DNA of 64,000 bases from Bacteroides sp. ET71. Its GTDB lineage: Bacteria; Bacteroidota; Bacteroidia; Bacteroidales; Bacteroidaceae. Made by a program: the position numbers and the translations under genes. Positions 9,830 to 19,284 of the stretch are shown piece after piece. The first letter of the stretch is position 1. Each line of letters starts with the position of its first letter. The stretch covers positions 27,876 to 91,875 of the forward strand of contig NZ_JAMBLS010000011.1 of the NCBI RefSeq assembly GCF_023336905.1. The letters are read 5' to 3'. The notes under the pieces were generated by a model, which saw only the letters and a list, made by a program, of their open reading frames with translations, was not told the origin of the DNA and made no database searches.

Positions 9830-11245
9830 TTAGCGTAAGGCGCTGAATATATTCTTTATGGCTTGTTCAAGGCTTTCTTTGCCTTCTTGGCTCAAGAGTT
9901 TTTGTATCTCTATCAGACCGTCTATGGTGAGTGGATGTTCGCACAACCGATTGTATTTCAGGAAATTCTCTTTGTCCCTCAACAATAGATACGTCGTGGC
10001 TAATTTCTCATTGATTTGGAAGAAATCCGGCTCCATTTCTTTGGCTTTCTCGAAGGCTTCTTTCCCTTCCTCAAGATATAAGTTCTCTATGCAAGCCATG
10101 CCTATTTCGTTCCAAGTAAGGGCATAAGGTGCATACTGCAATGCTTTCTCCCAGCATAAGTGCCCCTTGTCATAACGCCTTTCTTCCAGCCACATTCTTC
10201 CTTCCAACAAGTGTACATCTGCATCTTCCGGATCTGTCTCATGGGCCTTTTTCCAGTATTGGTCAGATAGCTGTGTTTGATTCATTCTCCGATAGCATAC
10301 TGCTATGTTTGCATATAACATGGCACGGCTGATTATGATGTCATCTTCATATTCGTCAAGAGCCAGTTGCAGGTAGCTGAGGGCCTCTTCCCATTTCTTT
10401 TCCGCACTTTTGGCCAGCCCGTTCAGTGTGTCGATGAAGCATTGGGAGACGATGCCCAAATCACCTGCTTTCTTGAAACATTCCAGTGCTTTTTCATCGT
10501 TTTGCAAATAGAAGAAGGCGTATCCTTTCATTAAATAGGCGTCGGGGAAATCTTCGTCTGAAATGGTGGCATAGTCGCAAGCTTCGATTGCTTTGTTATA
10601 CATCTGTTGGTCGAAGTAGCACCTGGCCAGTCCAAACCAATAGAAAGCGGAATAGGGATTCTTGTCTATCAGTTTATTGTAGACTTCGATGGCTTTATCG
10701 TATTGTTTGGTGCCATAGTAGACATCTCCCAATACACTTAGGAAGGGTTCATCGTCACTGTACCGTTCGATCCCGGATTTGAGCCATGTCAGGGCTTCTT
10801 GCGGCAATCCTACGTTAATATACATATAAGCAACGTTGATCATTGTGTCCACATCATCTTGCTCGTCGATAGTGTCTAGCAGTGATATGGCTTTGGGCCT
10901 TTCGTTGTTGAGTATGTATATTTGTGCTTGCAGTATCTTGGTGTCGGTCTGTGTGCTGTCCAGTTGGTTGGCGATTTGCTGGGCTGCTTCCAGGTTGTTG
11001 TCATCCAAGTATAGGTATGCCTGTTCTATCAGCAATGATATGTTTTCGGGATGCAGTGTTAGCCCGTAGCTTGCGACTTCGTGGGCCATGTCTCGTTTTT
11101 GCCGGACGCTGTACCAATCGGCTAAGTCGGCTAAATCTTCTGCATCGAGGTAAATGCTTTGCTGATTTAGTTTGGCTTTTTCGTATCGTTCTGCCATCTC
11201 TTGCAATTCTCTTTCTCTGCCGGATAACAGGTTCTTTTTGTTCAT
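9830..11245 (-). CDS. Tetratricopeptide-repeat protein
   Basis: This 471-residue protein is made almost entirely of TPR-type helical hairpins. Repeated patterns such as 'A..Y.K.I...P....W..LA..Y...Q.Y..AI' are visible from about residue 45 to 440. There is no signal peptide or membrane segment, so it is probably a cytoplasmic scaffold; partner and role are unknown. It starts 34 bases after the glnS stop on the same strand with no promoter in between, so the two are probably co-transcribed. Confidence 0.85.
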   Translation of the reverse strand: MNKKNLLSGRERELQEMAERYEKAKLNQQSIYLDAEDLADLADWYSVRQKRDMAHEVASYGLTLHPENISLLIEQAYLYLDDNNLEAAQQIANQLDSTQTDTKILQAQIYILNNERPKAISLLDTIDEQDDVDTMINVAYMYINVGLPQEALTWLKSGIERYSDDEPFLSVLGDVYYGTKQYDKAIEVYNKLIDKNPYSAFYWFGLARCYFDQQMYNKAIEACDYATISDEDFPDAYLMKGYAFFYLQNDEKALECFKKAGDLGIVSQCFIDTLNGLAKSAEKKWEEALSYLQLALDEYEDDIIISRAMLYANIAVCYRRMNQTQLSDQYWKKAHETDPEDADVHLLEGRMWLEERRYDKGHLCWEKALQYAPYALTWNEIGMACIENLYLEEGKEAFEKAKEMEPDFFQINEKLATTYLLLRDKENFLKYNRLCEHPLTIDGLIEIQKLLSQEGKESLEQAIKNIFSALR

Positions 11246-11279
11246 ATATAGAGGTTAAGTGTGTGGTGGTAATGGAGAA

Positions 11280-13019
<1,740 letters not shown>

Positions 13020-13046
13020 GATGTTGTTGTATTGATAGATTTGGCT

Positions 13047-13055
13047 ACAAAAGTA
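13047..13055 (-). promoter_or_regulatory. -7 promoter element of glnS
   Basis: The minus strand reads TACTTTTGT, matching TAnnTTTG, 28 bases upstream of the glnS ATG. Confidence 0.7.
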
Positions 13056-13137
13056 CGACTATTTTTCGGGATAATGCCATCCGGGGGAAGTTTTTAGCGC
13101 TTCGGGGGCGATTTTTGGGGCGGTTGGGAGGGGGTTG

Positions 13138-13272
13138 GAAATGCGCAGTAGCGCCGTTGAAAATGCGATATAGGGCGTTTCAAACTCCGCTACTGCGCAG
13201 TTATAAACGCGCTACTGCGCATTTTTAACTCCGTTACTGCGCATTTTTAACGGCGCTACTGCGCATTTTCAG
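13138..13272. repeat. 22-bp tandem array with an inverted outlying copy
   Basis: The motif TACTGCGCA occurs at 13191, 13213, 13235 and 13257, exactly 22 bases apart, within units of the form GCGCTACTGCGCATTTTTAA. An inverted copy (TGCGCAGTA) lies at 13142. The outer segment 13138-13167 is complementary, with few mismatches, to 13240-13270, so the array is bracketed by a roughly 30-bp inverted repeat. Each unit also forms a small GCGC hairpin. It sits between pstS and glnS, both on the minus strand. Confidence 0.85.
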
Positions 13273-13299
13273 CGGCATCGCGCAGCCCCTCCGGAGGGT

Positions 13300-14118
13300 T
13301 TACCGGACGGGGATGTAGCCGCTCCGGCGGATGATTTCCTGTCCCTGGTCGGAGAGGATGAAGTCCATTAGCGGGGCGACTGCGGCCGAGTCTTTGGCGT
13401 TGTAATAATAATAGAGGGGCCGGACGATGGGGTAGGTCTTGTTGACCGCATTCTCCAGGCTTGGTTCGGCGAAGTGCTGCCCGTCGTACGACACGGCCAG
13501 CGTCTTGATGCGGTGCGACACATAGGCCAGTCCGACGTAGCCAATGGCGCCTCGGGTCTGGCTGACCGACTGGATGATGGCTCCCGTGGCCGGCATCGAG
13601 AGGCTGCTGCTCATGTAGTTCTTGTTCTTCAGCACGCTTTCCTTGAAGAACTCGTAGGTGCCCGAAGACGTCTCGCGCGAGTAGACCACAATCTTGCGGT
13701 CCTCGCCTCCTACCTCCTTCCAGTTCGTGATTTTCCCGCGGAAGATGCCTTCCAACTGCTCACGCGTCAGCCTCCCCACCGGGTTCGACGGGTGTACCAC
13801 CACGGCCAGGGCGTCGTAGGCTATGACAGCCTCTTTCAAGTCTTCGCCCGCCGCCTTCGCCTTCATCTGCTCGCCGAACTTGATGGCGCGCGAAGCCATG
13901 GCAATGTCCGTCGTCTTGTCCAGCAATGCCGAGATGCCCACGCCGCTGCCGCCGCCGGTGACGGTGACCCGTGCATCGGGGTTGAGTGCCATGAACCGTT
14001 CGGCAGTCTGTTGGGCGATAGGCAACACCGTGTCGCTGCCTTTGATGCGTTGTGCATTCATCGGAGTGGACATTCCTGCCAGTAACCAACCAAGCAGTAG
14101 GAGAGTAGTCGTTTTCAT
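13300..14118 (-). CDS. pstS: Phosphate ABC transporter substrate-binding protein
   Basis: This periplasmic phosphate receptor feeds the PstCAB permease. It is 272 residues: a signal peptide (about 1-22, ending MNA), then a mature start QRIKGSDTVLPIAQ that matches the PstS-like fold. TGGGSGVGISAL (54-65) and SRETSSGTYEFF (148-158) are the phosphate-contacting loops. The start ATG at 14118 lies behind a -7-like element TTACTTTGC (minus strand, 14147-14155). It is transcribed divergently from pstC, unlike the usual pstSCAB order, so receptor and permease have separate promoters. Confidence 0.93.
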   Translation of the reverse strand: MKTTTLLLLGWLLAGMSTPMNAQRIKGSDTVLPIAQQTAERFMALNPDARVTVTGGGSGVGISALLDKTTDIAMASRAIKFGEQMKAKAAGEDLKEAVIAYDALAVVVHPSNPVGRLTREQLEGIFRGKITNWKEVGGEDRKIVVYSRETSSGTYEFFKESVLKNKNYMSSSLSMPATGAIIQSVSQTRGAIGYVGLAYVSHRIKTLAVSYDGQHFAEPSLENAVNKTYPIVRPLYYYYNAKDSAAVAPLMDFILSDQGQEIIRRSGYIPVR

Positions 14119-14146
14119 TTTCTATTCCAACTTTAAATTTGCGCTT

Positions 14147-14155
14147 GCAAAGTAA
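14147..14155 (-). promoter_or_regulatory. -7-like promoter element of pstS
   Basis: The minus strand reads TTACTTTGC, seven of the eight defined positions of TAnnTTTG plus the frequent trailing C, about 30 bases before the pstS start. I could not recognise an operator for phosphate control in the pstS-pstC gap. Confidence 0.55.
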
Positions 14156-14311
14156 GCGAACAGATGTTACAAACTCTTTACAAACGCCCCTCCCGCAGTG
14201 AATGTAATAGAATTGTAACACGTATGTAACACTTCTTTCAACAGACAGACACACATCCTTAACATCTATCCCGTTTCTTTGCACGCGGAAAATTCAATAA
14301 CCTATAAAGTA

Positions 14312-15496
14312 ATGAGGAACGTATTGGAAAAGATTGTTGCAGGAGTGCTGACATGCAGCGGCTTTGTGACGAGTTTGACGATAGTGCTCATCGTCCTGTT
14401 CCTTTTCTCGGAAGCTTTGGGCCTGTTCGGCAGCAAAGTCATAGAGGAAGGATATGTACTGGCACTGAATCAGGAGAATGTGGTAGATGAACTCTCTCCG
14501 CGTGAGATTAAGGACATCTTCGACGAAGAAATCACTAACTGGCGAGAAGTCGGCGGTGCCGACTGTCCCATTCACCTTTTCCGTTTGGAAGATGTGAAAT
14601 CCTATTTTACGGAAGAAGAACTGGGCGCCGCTTACGAGAACGCCGGTGCCTGCATCACCTCGCTGGTGGAGCGCACGCCGGGCATCATAGCCTTCATACC
14701 CGAACAATTCGTCGTACATCCGGACTCGGTCCATTTGATTAAAGACAACACCATCTCCGTGGCCGACGTCTTTGCCGGAGCCGAATGGTTCCCGACCGCC
14801 ACTCCTGCCCCCCAGTTCGGTTTCCTCCCTCTGATAACAGGCACGCTCTGGGTCAGCTTCTTTGCCATACTTTTCGCCTTGCCCTTTGGTCTGGCCGTCG
14901 CCATCTATATGTCAGAAGTTGCCCCGCACCGGGTGCGCAACATGCTGAAGCCCGTTATCGAACTGTTGAGCGGTATCCCTTCGGTGGTCTACGGCTTCTT
15001 CGGCCTCATTGTGATTGTGCCTTTCTTGCAGCAGACGTTCGACCTGCCGGTGGGCGAGAGCGGTCTGGCGGGCGCCCTGGTGTTGGCCATCATGGCGCTG
15101 CCCACTATCATCACAGTGACGGAAGACGCCATGCGCAATTGTCCGCGTGCCATGCGCGAGGCGAGCCTGGCGCTGGGCGCGTCGCAGTGGCAGACCATCT
15201 ATAAGGTGGTCATACCGTATTCTATCTCGGGTATTACCTCGGGCGTCGTGCTGGGCATCGGCCGTGCCGTGGGCGAGACGATGGCCGTGCTGATGGTGAC
15301 GGGCAATGCGGCGGTCATCCCGCACAGTATTCTGGAGCCTCTGCGCACCATTCCCGCTACCATTGCCGCCGAGTTGGGCGAAGCTCCTGCGGGTGGGGCG
15401 CATTACGGCGCACTGTTCATGCTGGGTGTCGTACTTTTCTTCATTAGTTTGCTAATCAACTTCACGGTAGAAGCCGTGTCTTCTAAACAGAAATAA
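14312..15496 (+). CDS. pstC: Phosphate ABC transporter permease PstC with a PstS-like periplasmic insertion
   Basis: This is one of two inner-membrane permease subunits of the phosphate importer (394 residues from ATG 14312; the frame is open from TTG 14279). The first membrane helix spans residues 14-39. A large periplasmic segment (about 45-150) follows, and then the standard five-helix permease core with the ABC-contacting loop (EASLALGASQWQT). The insertion is unusual: SPREIKDIFDEEITNWREVG aligns with TREQLEGIFRGKITNWKEVG of the neighbouring PstS, and RTPGIIAFIPEQF corresponds to its TRGAIGYVGLAYV. It lacks the SSGT phosphate loop. pstA follows after 2 bases. Confidence 0.92.
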   Translation: MRNVLEKIVAGVLTCSGFVTSLTIVLIVLFLFSEALGLFGSKVIEEGYVLALNQENVVDELSPREIKDIFDEEITNWREVGGADCPIHLFRLEDVKSYFTEEELGAAYENAGACITSLVERTPGIIAFIPEQFVVHPDSVHLIKDNTISVADVFAGAEWFPTATPAPQFGFLPLITGTLWVSFFAILFALPFGLAVAIYMSEVAPHRVRNMLKPVIELLSGIPSVVYGFFGLIVIVPFLQQTFDLPVGESGLAGALVLAIMALPTIITVTEDAMRNCPRAMREASLALGASQWQTIYKVVIPYSISGITSGVVLGIGRAVGETMAVLMVTGNAAVIPHSILEPLRTIPATIAAELGEAPAGGAHYGALFMLGVVLFFISLLINFTVEAVSSKQK

Positions 15497-15498
15497 TC

Positions 15499-16359
15499 AT
15501 GATGAACAGGAAACGTCTTTCTCAACGGCTGGCCTTCGGTTTGTTCCGCCTGCTCAGCTTCAGCGTAGTGGTGATATTGTTTGCCATTCTTGCCTTCATA
15601 TTATATAAAGGTGTGGGAGTTATCAGTTGGGACTTCATTTTTACAGCCCCGTCTGACGGCATGACCTCTGGCGGCATCTGGCCGGCCATTGTCGGCACGT
15701 TCTATCTGATGGTGGGTAGTGCGCTTTTCGCCTTCCCCGTGGGCGTGATGAGCGGTATCTACATGAATGAATATGCACCGAAGGGGTGGATTGTGCGCTT
15801 CATCCGCGTGATGACCAACAACTTGAGCGGCATCCCCTCCATCGTTTTCGGTCTGTTCGGCATGGCCTTGTTTGTCAATTACCTGGGTTTTGGCGACAGC
15901 ATCCTGGCCGGCTCGCTCACTTTGGGGCTGCTCAGCCTGCCGCTGGTCATCCGTACTACGGAAGAGGCGCTGAAGGCCATTCCTGACAGTATGCGCGAGG
16001 GCAGCCGGGCCTTGGGGGCGACAAAGCTCCAGACCATCTGGCATGTCATTCTGCCCATGGGTATGCCCAACATCATTACCGGGCTTATCCTGGCCCTGGG
16101 GCGCGTGTCGGGCGAGACGGCGCCCATTCTCTTCACCTGCGCCGCCTATTTCTTGCCGCAGCTCCCCGGCAGTATCCTCGACCAGTGCATGGCTTTGCCC
16201 TACCATTTGTATGTCATTTCCACGAGTGGCACCGACCTCGACGCGCAGTTGCCCATTGCTTATGGCACGGCGTTGGTTTTGATTATAATAATCCTTTTCG
16301 TAAATTTGCTGGCCAATGCCTTGCGCAAGTATTTCGAGAAGAAGATTAAGACGAACTGA
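15499..16359 (+). CDS. pstA: Phosphate ABC transporter permease PstA
   Basis: This is the second permease subunit (286 residues), with six hydrophobic helices. The first is at about 17-37, and the core contains [19 protein letters not shown]. The [17 protein letters not shown] loop contacts the ATPase PstB, and [14 protein letters not shown] is a family landmark near the C-terminal end. It begins 2 bases after the pstC stop, consistent with translational coupling. Unlike PstC it has no extra periplasmic domain. A 23-bp repeat array separates it from pstB. Confidence 0.95.
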   Translation: MMNRKRLSQRLAFGLFRLLSFSVVVILFAILAFILYKGVGVISWDFIFTAPSDGMTSGGIWPAIVGTFYLMVGSALFAFPVGVMSGIYMNEYAPKGWIVRFIRVMTNNLSGIPSIVFGLFGMALFVNYLGFGDSILAGSLTLGLLSLPLVIRTTEEALKAIPDSMREGSRALGATKLQTIWHVILPMGMPNIITGLILALGRVSGETAPILFTCAAYFLPQLPGSILDQCMALPYHLYVISTSGTDLDAQLPIAYGTALVLIIIILFVNLLANALRKYFEKKIKTN

Positions 16360-16392
16360 CTCCATTCCGTTCGGAATGTCCGAACAAAAATC

Positions 16393-16472
16393 GAGTGGTT
16401 TGCTCGAACCAGCCCGAGCGGTTTGCTCGAACCAACCCGAGCGGTTTGCTCGAACCAGCTCGAGCAAACTGC
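16393..16472. repeat. Tandem array, 23-bp unit x 3.5, inside the pst operon
   Basis: Units beginning GAG(C/T)GGTTTGCTCGAACCA start at 16393, 16416, 16439 and 16462 (the last truncated), exactly 23 bases apart. Each contains the palindrome TGGTT-TGCTCG-AACCA. A separate perfect palindrome, CATTCCG-TT-CGGAATG, precedes the array at 16363-16378. The array occupies most of the pstA-pstB gap, so it would be present in the operon mRNA as consecutive hairpins. Confidence 0.88.
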
Positions 16473-16511
16473 TTGCAAAACTTATTACGAAACATTAATT
16501 ATACAGATAAG

Positions 16512-17264
16512 ATGAACAAAATCGAAACGCACGATGTCAACTTCTGGTACGGCGACTTCCACGCCCTGAAAGGCATCAGCATGAATATTGAAGAGAAATC
16601 GGTGGTAGCCTTCATCGGTCCCTCGGGCTGTGGCAAGTCTACCTTTCTGCGCCTGCTGAACCGGATGAACGACCTGATTCCCGGTACCCGTCTGGAAGGG
16701 AAAATCCAGATAGACGGGCAGGATATCTATGCCAAAGGCGTGCAAGTGGACGAATTGCGCAAGAACGTTGGCATGGTCTTTCAACGCCCCAACCCCTTTC
16801 CCAAGAGCATCTTCGAGAATGTGGCCTATGGCCTCCGCGTCAACGGTGTGAAGGATGAAAGCTTTATTCGCCAGCGCGTCGAAGAAACCTTGAAAGGAGC
16901 TGCTCTGTGGGACGAAGTGAAGGATAAGCTGAAGGTGTCGGCCTACGCCCTCTCCGGCGGACAGCAACAACGCCTCTGCATCGCCCGCGCCATGGCCGTA
17001 TCGCCCTCGGTGCTGCTGATGGACGAACCCGCCTCGGCTCTCGACCCCATCTCCACGGCCAAGGTCGAAGAACTCATCCACGAATTGAAGAACGATTACA
17101 CCATCGTCATCGTTACCCATAACATGCAGCAGGCAGCGCGTGTCAGTGACCGTACCGCCTTCTTCTACATGGGCAACATGGTCGAAATTGGCGACACCAA
17201 AGATATTTTCACTAACCCGACGAAACTCGAAACCCAGAACTATATCACCGGGCGATTTGGTTAA
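16512..17264 (+). CDS. pstB: Phosphate ABC transporter ATP-binding protein
   Basis: This is the ATPase subunit of the phosphate importer. From ATG 16512 it has 250 residues, the family's usual length. The frame is also open upstream through the repeat array, but those codons translate the repeat and are not credible as protein. Walker A is GPSGCGKS, the signature LSGGQQQR, and Walker [10 protein letters not shown], followed by the D-loop SALDP and the switch histidine in [10 protein letters not shown]. It works with PstA/PstC in the inner membrane and is followed by phoU. Confidence 0.97.
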   Translation: MNKIETHDVNFWYGDFHALKGISMNIEEKSVVAFIGPSGCGKSTFLRLLNRMNDLIPGTRLEGKIQIDGQDIYAKGVQVDELRKNVGMVFQRPNPFPKSIFENVAYGLRVNGVKDESFIRQRVEETLKGAALWDEVKDKLKVSAYALSGGQQQRLCIARAMAVSPSVLLMDEPASALDPISTAKVEELIHELKNDYTIVIVTHNMQQAARVSDRTAFFYMGNMVEIGDTKDIFTNPTKLETQNYITGRFG

Positions 17265-17267
17265 AAA

Positions 17268-17378
17268 GGAGGTCTCTCCCCATCCCTTCCCCGTGGGGAG
17301 AGGGCTTAGCCGTCAGGGCTGGTTATATATAGGCACGCGTCACCTTCCCCACGGGGGAGAGGAGGGAAGGGACTTTAA
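17268..17378. repeat. GC-rich inverted-repeat element between pstB and phoU
   Basis: Two arms rich in CCCTTCCCC/GGGGAGAGG (about 17273-17308 and 17341-17374) flank a short A/T-rich centre (GGTTATATATAGGCAC). Within each arm CTTCCCC pairs with GGGGAGAG, and the arms are also partly complementary to each other through CCCGTGGGGA. This looks like a mobile or dispersed intergenic repeat rather than a simple terminator: no T-run follows, and phoU starts 30 bases later. Confidence 0.6.
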
Positions 17379-17406
17379 ATGAATTACTTACTTAAAATAT
17401 CCGATT

Positions 17407-18099
17407 ATGGTCAAATTCATCGAATCAGAACTCGTTTTATTGAAGAAAGAAATCGACGAGATGTGGACATTGGTCTACAATCAATTGGAGCGTGCGGGAG
17501 ATTCTGTCCTCACTTCCGATCGCGAACTGGCTCAGCAGGTGTGTGTGTGCGAACGGCGTGTCAATGCCTTCGAACTGAAAATCGACAGCGACGTAGAAGA
17601 TATTATCGCTCTTTACAATCCCGTGGCTATCGATTTGCGCTTTGTCCTTGCGATGCTTAAGATTAACAACGATTTGGAGCGTTTGGGCGACTTTGCCGAA
17701 GGTATTTCTCGCTTTACCCTCCATGCGGACGAACCCGTCATGGATGTAGAGCTGATGGAAAAACTGCGTTTGAAGGAGATGGTATCTCAGGTGCTTTCTA
17801 TGTTAGAACTTGCCAAACGTGCCTTGCAGGAGGAAAGCCAGGAACTGGCCGTTTCTGTATTTGCAAAAGATAATCTTTTGGACGAAATCAATGCTGAGGC
17901 TCCTGCGATATTGGCTGAATACATTGCCCAACATCCGGAATCCGCCCATTATTGTTTGGACTTGATTAGTGTTTTCCGTAAACTTGAACGCTCGGGAGAC
18001 CATATCACGAATATTGCCGAGGAAATAGTCTTCTTTATTGATGCAAAGGTCTTGAAACATAGTGGAAAGACGGATGAGGGCTACCCGGTAGAGAAATGA
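17407..18099 (+). CDS. phoU: Phosphate transport system regulator PhoU
   Basis: This cytoplasmic regulator links Pst transporter activity to phosphate signalling and limits phosphate uptake. It is 230 residues of two three-helix PhoU domains. The metal-binding E/D-rich segments are visible as IKINNDLERLGDFAEGISRF in the first repeat and FRKLERSGDHITNIAEEI in the second. It is the last gene of the pstC-A-B-phoU unit. Which kinase it contacts here is unknown, since no phoR/phoB is in the window. Confidence 0.95.
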   Translation: MVKFIESELVLLKKEIDEMWTLVYNQLERAGDSVLTSDRELAQQVCVCERRVNAFELKIDSDVEDIIALYNPVAIDLRFVLAMLKINNDLERLGDFAEGISRFTLHADEPVMDVELMEKLRLKEMVSQVLSMLELAKRALQEESQELAVSVFAKDNLLDEINAEAPAILAEYIAQHPESAHYCLDLISVFRKLERSGDHITNIAEEIVFFIDAKVLKHSGKTDEGYPVEK

Positions 18100-18131
18100 G
18101 AAGTAAAAGCAGGTTATAAAGATTTTCTTCA

Positions 18132-18180
18132 GGATAATCCGTGGATTATTTCAAAAACAAACTTATCTTTGTTTTTGAAA
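18132..18180. repeat. Two adjacent AT-rich palindromes after phoU
   Basis: ATAATCC-GT-GGATTAT (about 18133-18148) is a perfect hairpin. Directly after it, TTTCAAAAACAAA (18149-18161) and TTTGTTTTTGAAA (18168-18180) form a perfect 13-bp inverted repeat with a six-base loop that contains part of a TATCTTTG promoter-like sequence. They may terminate the pst operon, mask a promoter, or bind a dimeric regulator. The remainder of 18100-18265 is AT-rich with no gene seen. Confidence 0.6.
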
Positions 18181-18265
18181 AACTTTGCAAATGTAGAAAA
18201 GCCCTTCGAAATGATAACGAAACCAAAAGTTTTTTCGAAAATGTGTTATAGGACATGTTTTTTTA

Positions 18266-18299
18266 TTTGGTAAGTGGCTTTAAAAGGGGCTATATTTGC
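18266..18299 (+). promoter_or_regulatory. Consensus promoter driving a candidate small RNA
   Basis: A TTTG -33 element (18266-18269) is followed after 21 bases by TATATTTGC (18291-18299), a full match to the Bacteroides -33/-7 consensus. Transcription would start near 18305. No start codon with a sensible frame follows before the terminator at 18361. Confidence 0.8.
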
Positions 18300-18304
18300 A
18301 GCGT

Positions 18305-18396
18305 TATCCTGAAAACAATCTTTTTACCTTAAAAAAAACTAATACCTATTGAAGACTGAAAACGGAGGCTTTGTGAAAAGCTTCCGTTTTTTGATG
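18305..18396 (+). ncRNA. Candidate small RNA upstream of ribE
   Basis: This is a transcript of about 90 bases, defined by the consensus promoter at 18266-18299 and the intrinsic terminator at 18361-18396. The body (18305-18360) is A-rich, with a run of eight A and the stretch CTAATACCTATTGAAGACTG, and has no plausible open reading frame. ribE downstream has its own promoter (18417), so this unit is not simply its leader. I do not recognise the family; 6S RNA seems unlikely at this length. Conservation across Bacteroides or RNA-seq would decide it. Confidence 0.55.
18361..18396 (+). terminator. Intrinsic terminator of the candidate small RNA
   Basis: The stem AACGGAGGCTTT (18361-18372) pairs with AAAGCTTCCGTT, with one G-U pair and a short loop, followed by a T-run ending near 18392. 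Confidence 0.85.
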
Positions 18397-18416
18397 CATA
18401 TATTCACACCCTTTTG

Positions 18417-18425
18417 TATCTTTGC
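18417..18425 (+). promoter_or_regulatory. -7 promoter element of ribE
   Basis: TATCTTTGC lies 22 bases before ATG 18447, placing the transcript start just before the gene. This rules out the upstream in-frame TTG at 18414 as the start. Confidence 0.8.
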
Positions 18426-18446
18426 TCCGAGTTAAAATCAACGATT

Positions 18447-19049
18447 ATGTTTTCTGGAATAGTAGAAGAATGTGCCACGCTAGTGGCGATGGTCAAAGAC
18501 CAGGAGAATGTACACTTTACGTTTACGTGTTCTTTTGTGGGCGAACTGAAAATCGACCAGAGTGTTTCACACAACGGTGTTTGTCTGACGGTGGTAAGCC
18601 TGACGGATGATACTTATACTGTAACGGCTATGAAAGAGACGCTGGAGCGCTCTAACCTCGGATTGTTGCAAGTGGGCGATGAGGTGAATGTGGAGCGCAG
18701 CATGCTAATGAATGGTCGTTTGGATGGACACATAGTGCAAGGGCATGTGGACCAAACCGCCACGTGTGTAGCCGTGGAAGATGCGGCGGGCAGTTATTAT
18801 TTCACTTTCCGTTATACATTCGACAAGGAAATGGCCAAACGGGGGTATATCACGGTGGACAAGGGTTCTGTGACAGTGAACGGGGTGAGTCTGACTGTCT
18901 GCAATCCGACGGATGACACTTTTCAGGTGGCTATCATCCCTTATACGTTTGAACATACCAATTTCCATGCCATTCGTGTGGGTAGTGTGGTTAATTTGGA
19001 GTTTGATATCATTGGGAAATATATCAGTCGGATGATTCAGTACCGATGA
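18447..19049 (+). CDS. ribE: Riboflavin synthase, alpha subunit
   Basis: This enzyme dismutates two molecules of 6,7-dimethyl-8-ribityllumazine to give riboflavin. It is 200 residues with two tandem lumazine-binding barrels: MFSGIVEECATLV opens the first, and GHIVQGHVDQTATCVAVE (about 91-108) begins the second. The SVNGVSLTVC-type motif appears once in each half (VSHNGVCLTVV and VTVNGVSLTVC). The start follows the -7 element at 18417. No FMN riboswitch fold is visible in the short leader. Other riboflavin genes are not in this window. Confidence 0.95.
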   Translation: MFSGIVEECATLVAMVKDQENVHFTFTCSFVGELKIDQSVSHNGVCLTVVSLTDDTYTVTAMKETLERSNLGLLQVGDEVNVERSMLMNGRLDGHIVQGHVDQTATCVAVEDAAGSYYFTFRYTFDKEMAKRGYITVDKGSVTVNGVSLTVCNPTDDTFQVAIIPYTFEHTNFHAIRVGSVVNLEFDIIGKYISRMIQYR

Positions 19050-19179
19050 GTAGATAATGGCCTGCCCCGTTCTGCCGTAGTATGTATTATGGAAGGCTGG
19101 GTATGCAGATTTTCCGGAGGCGGGGAGAAAGGCTTGCTGCTCTGTGGTCATCTGCTGGAGTATGGCTGGCGGAACTTTC

Positions 19180-19246
19180 TTGTTCGGAAAAGGAAAGTCT
19201 CTTGTTCGGAAGGAGAAGCGCTTTTGTTCGGCAGAAAAGAGTGCTT
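19180..19246. repeat. Degenerate tandem array, 22-bp period x 3
   Basis: TTGTTCGG occurs at 19180, 19202 and 19224, exactly 22 bases apart. The bases between diverge but keep A-rich segments that pair with flanking T-rich ones (for example CTTTCTT with AAGGAAAG). The array lies between the convergent ribE and fcl genes (19050-19284). It looks like an older or decayed member of the same class as the other arrays in the window. Confidence 0.65.
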
Positions 19247-19284
19247 CATCCTTCCTTGTTTTCTTTATGATTTGCTTCTTCCGT

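Noticed and set aside
16395-16511. N-terminal extension of PstB
   Set aside because: The extra 39 codons translate the 23-bp repeat; ATG 16512 gives the normal 250-residue PstB.
18300-18446. FMN riboswitch upstream of ribE
   Set aside because: None of the conserved RFN stems is visible, and a terminator plus a second promoter separate this segment from ribE.
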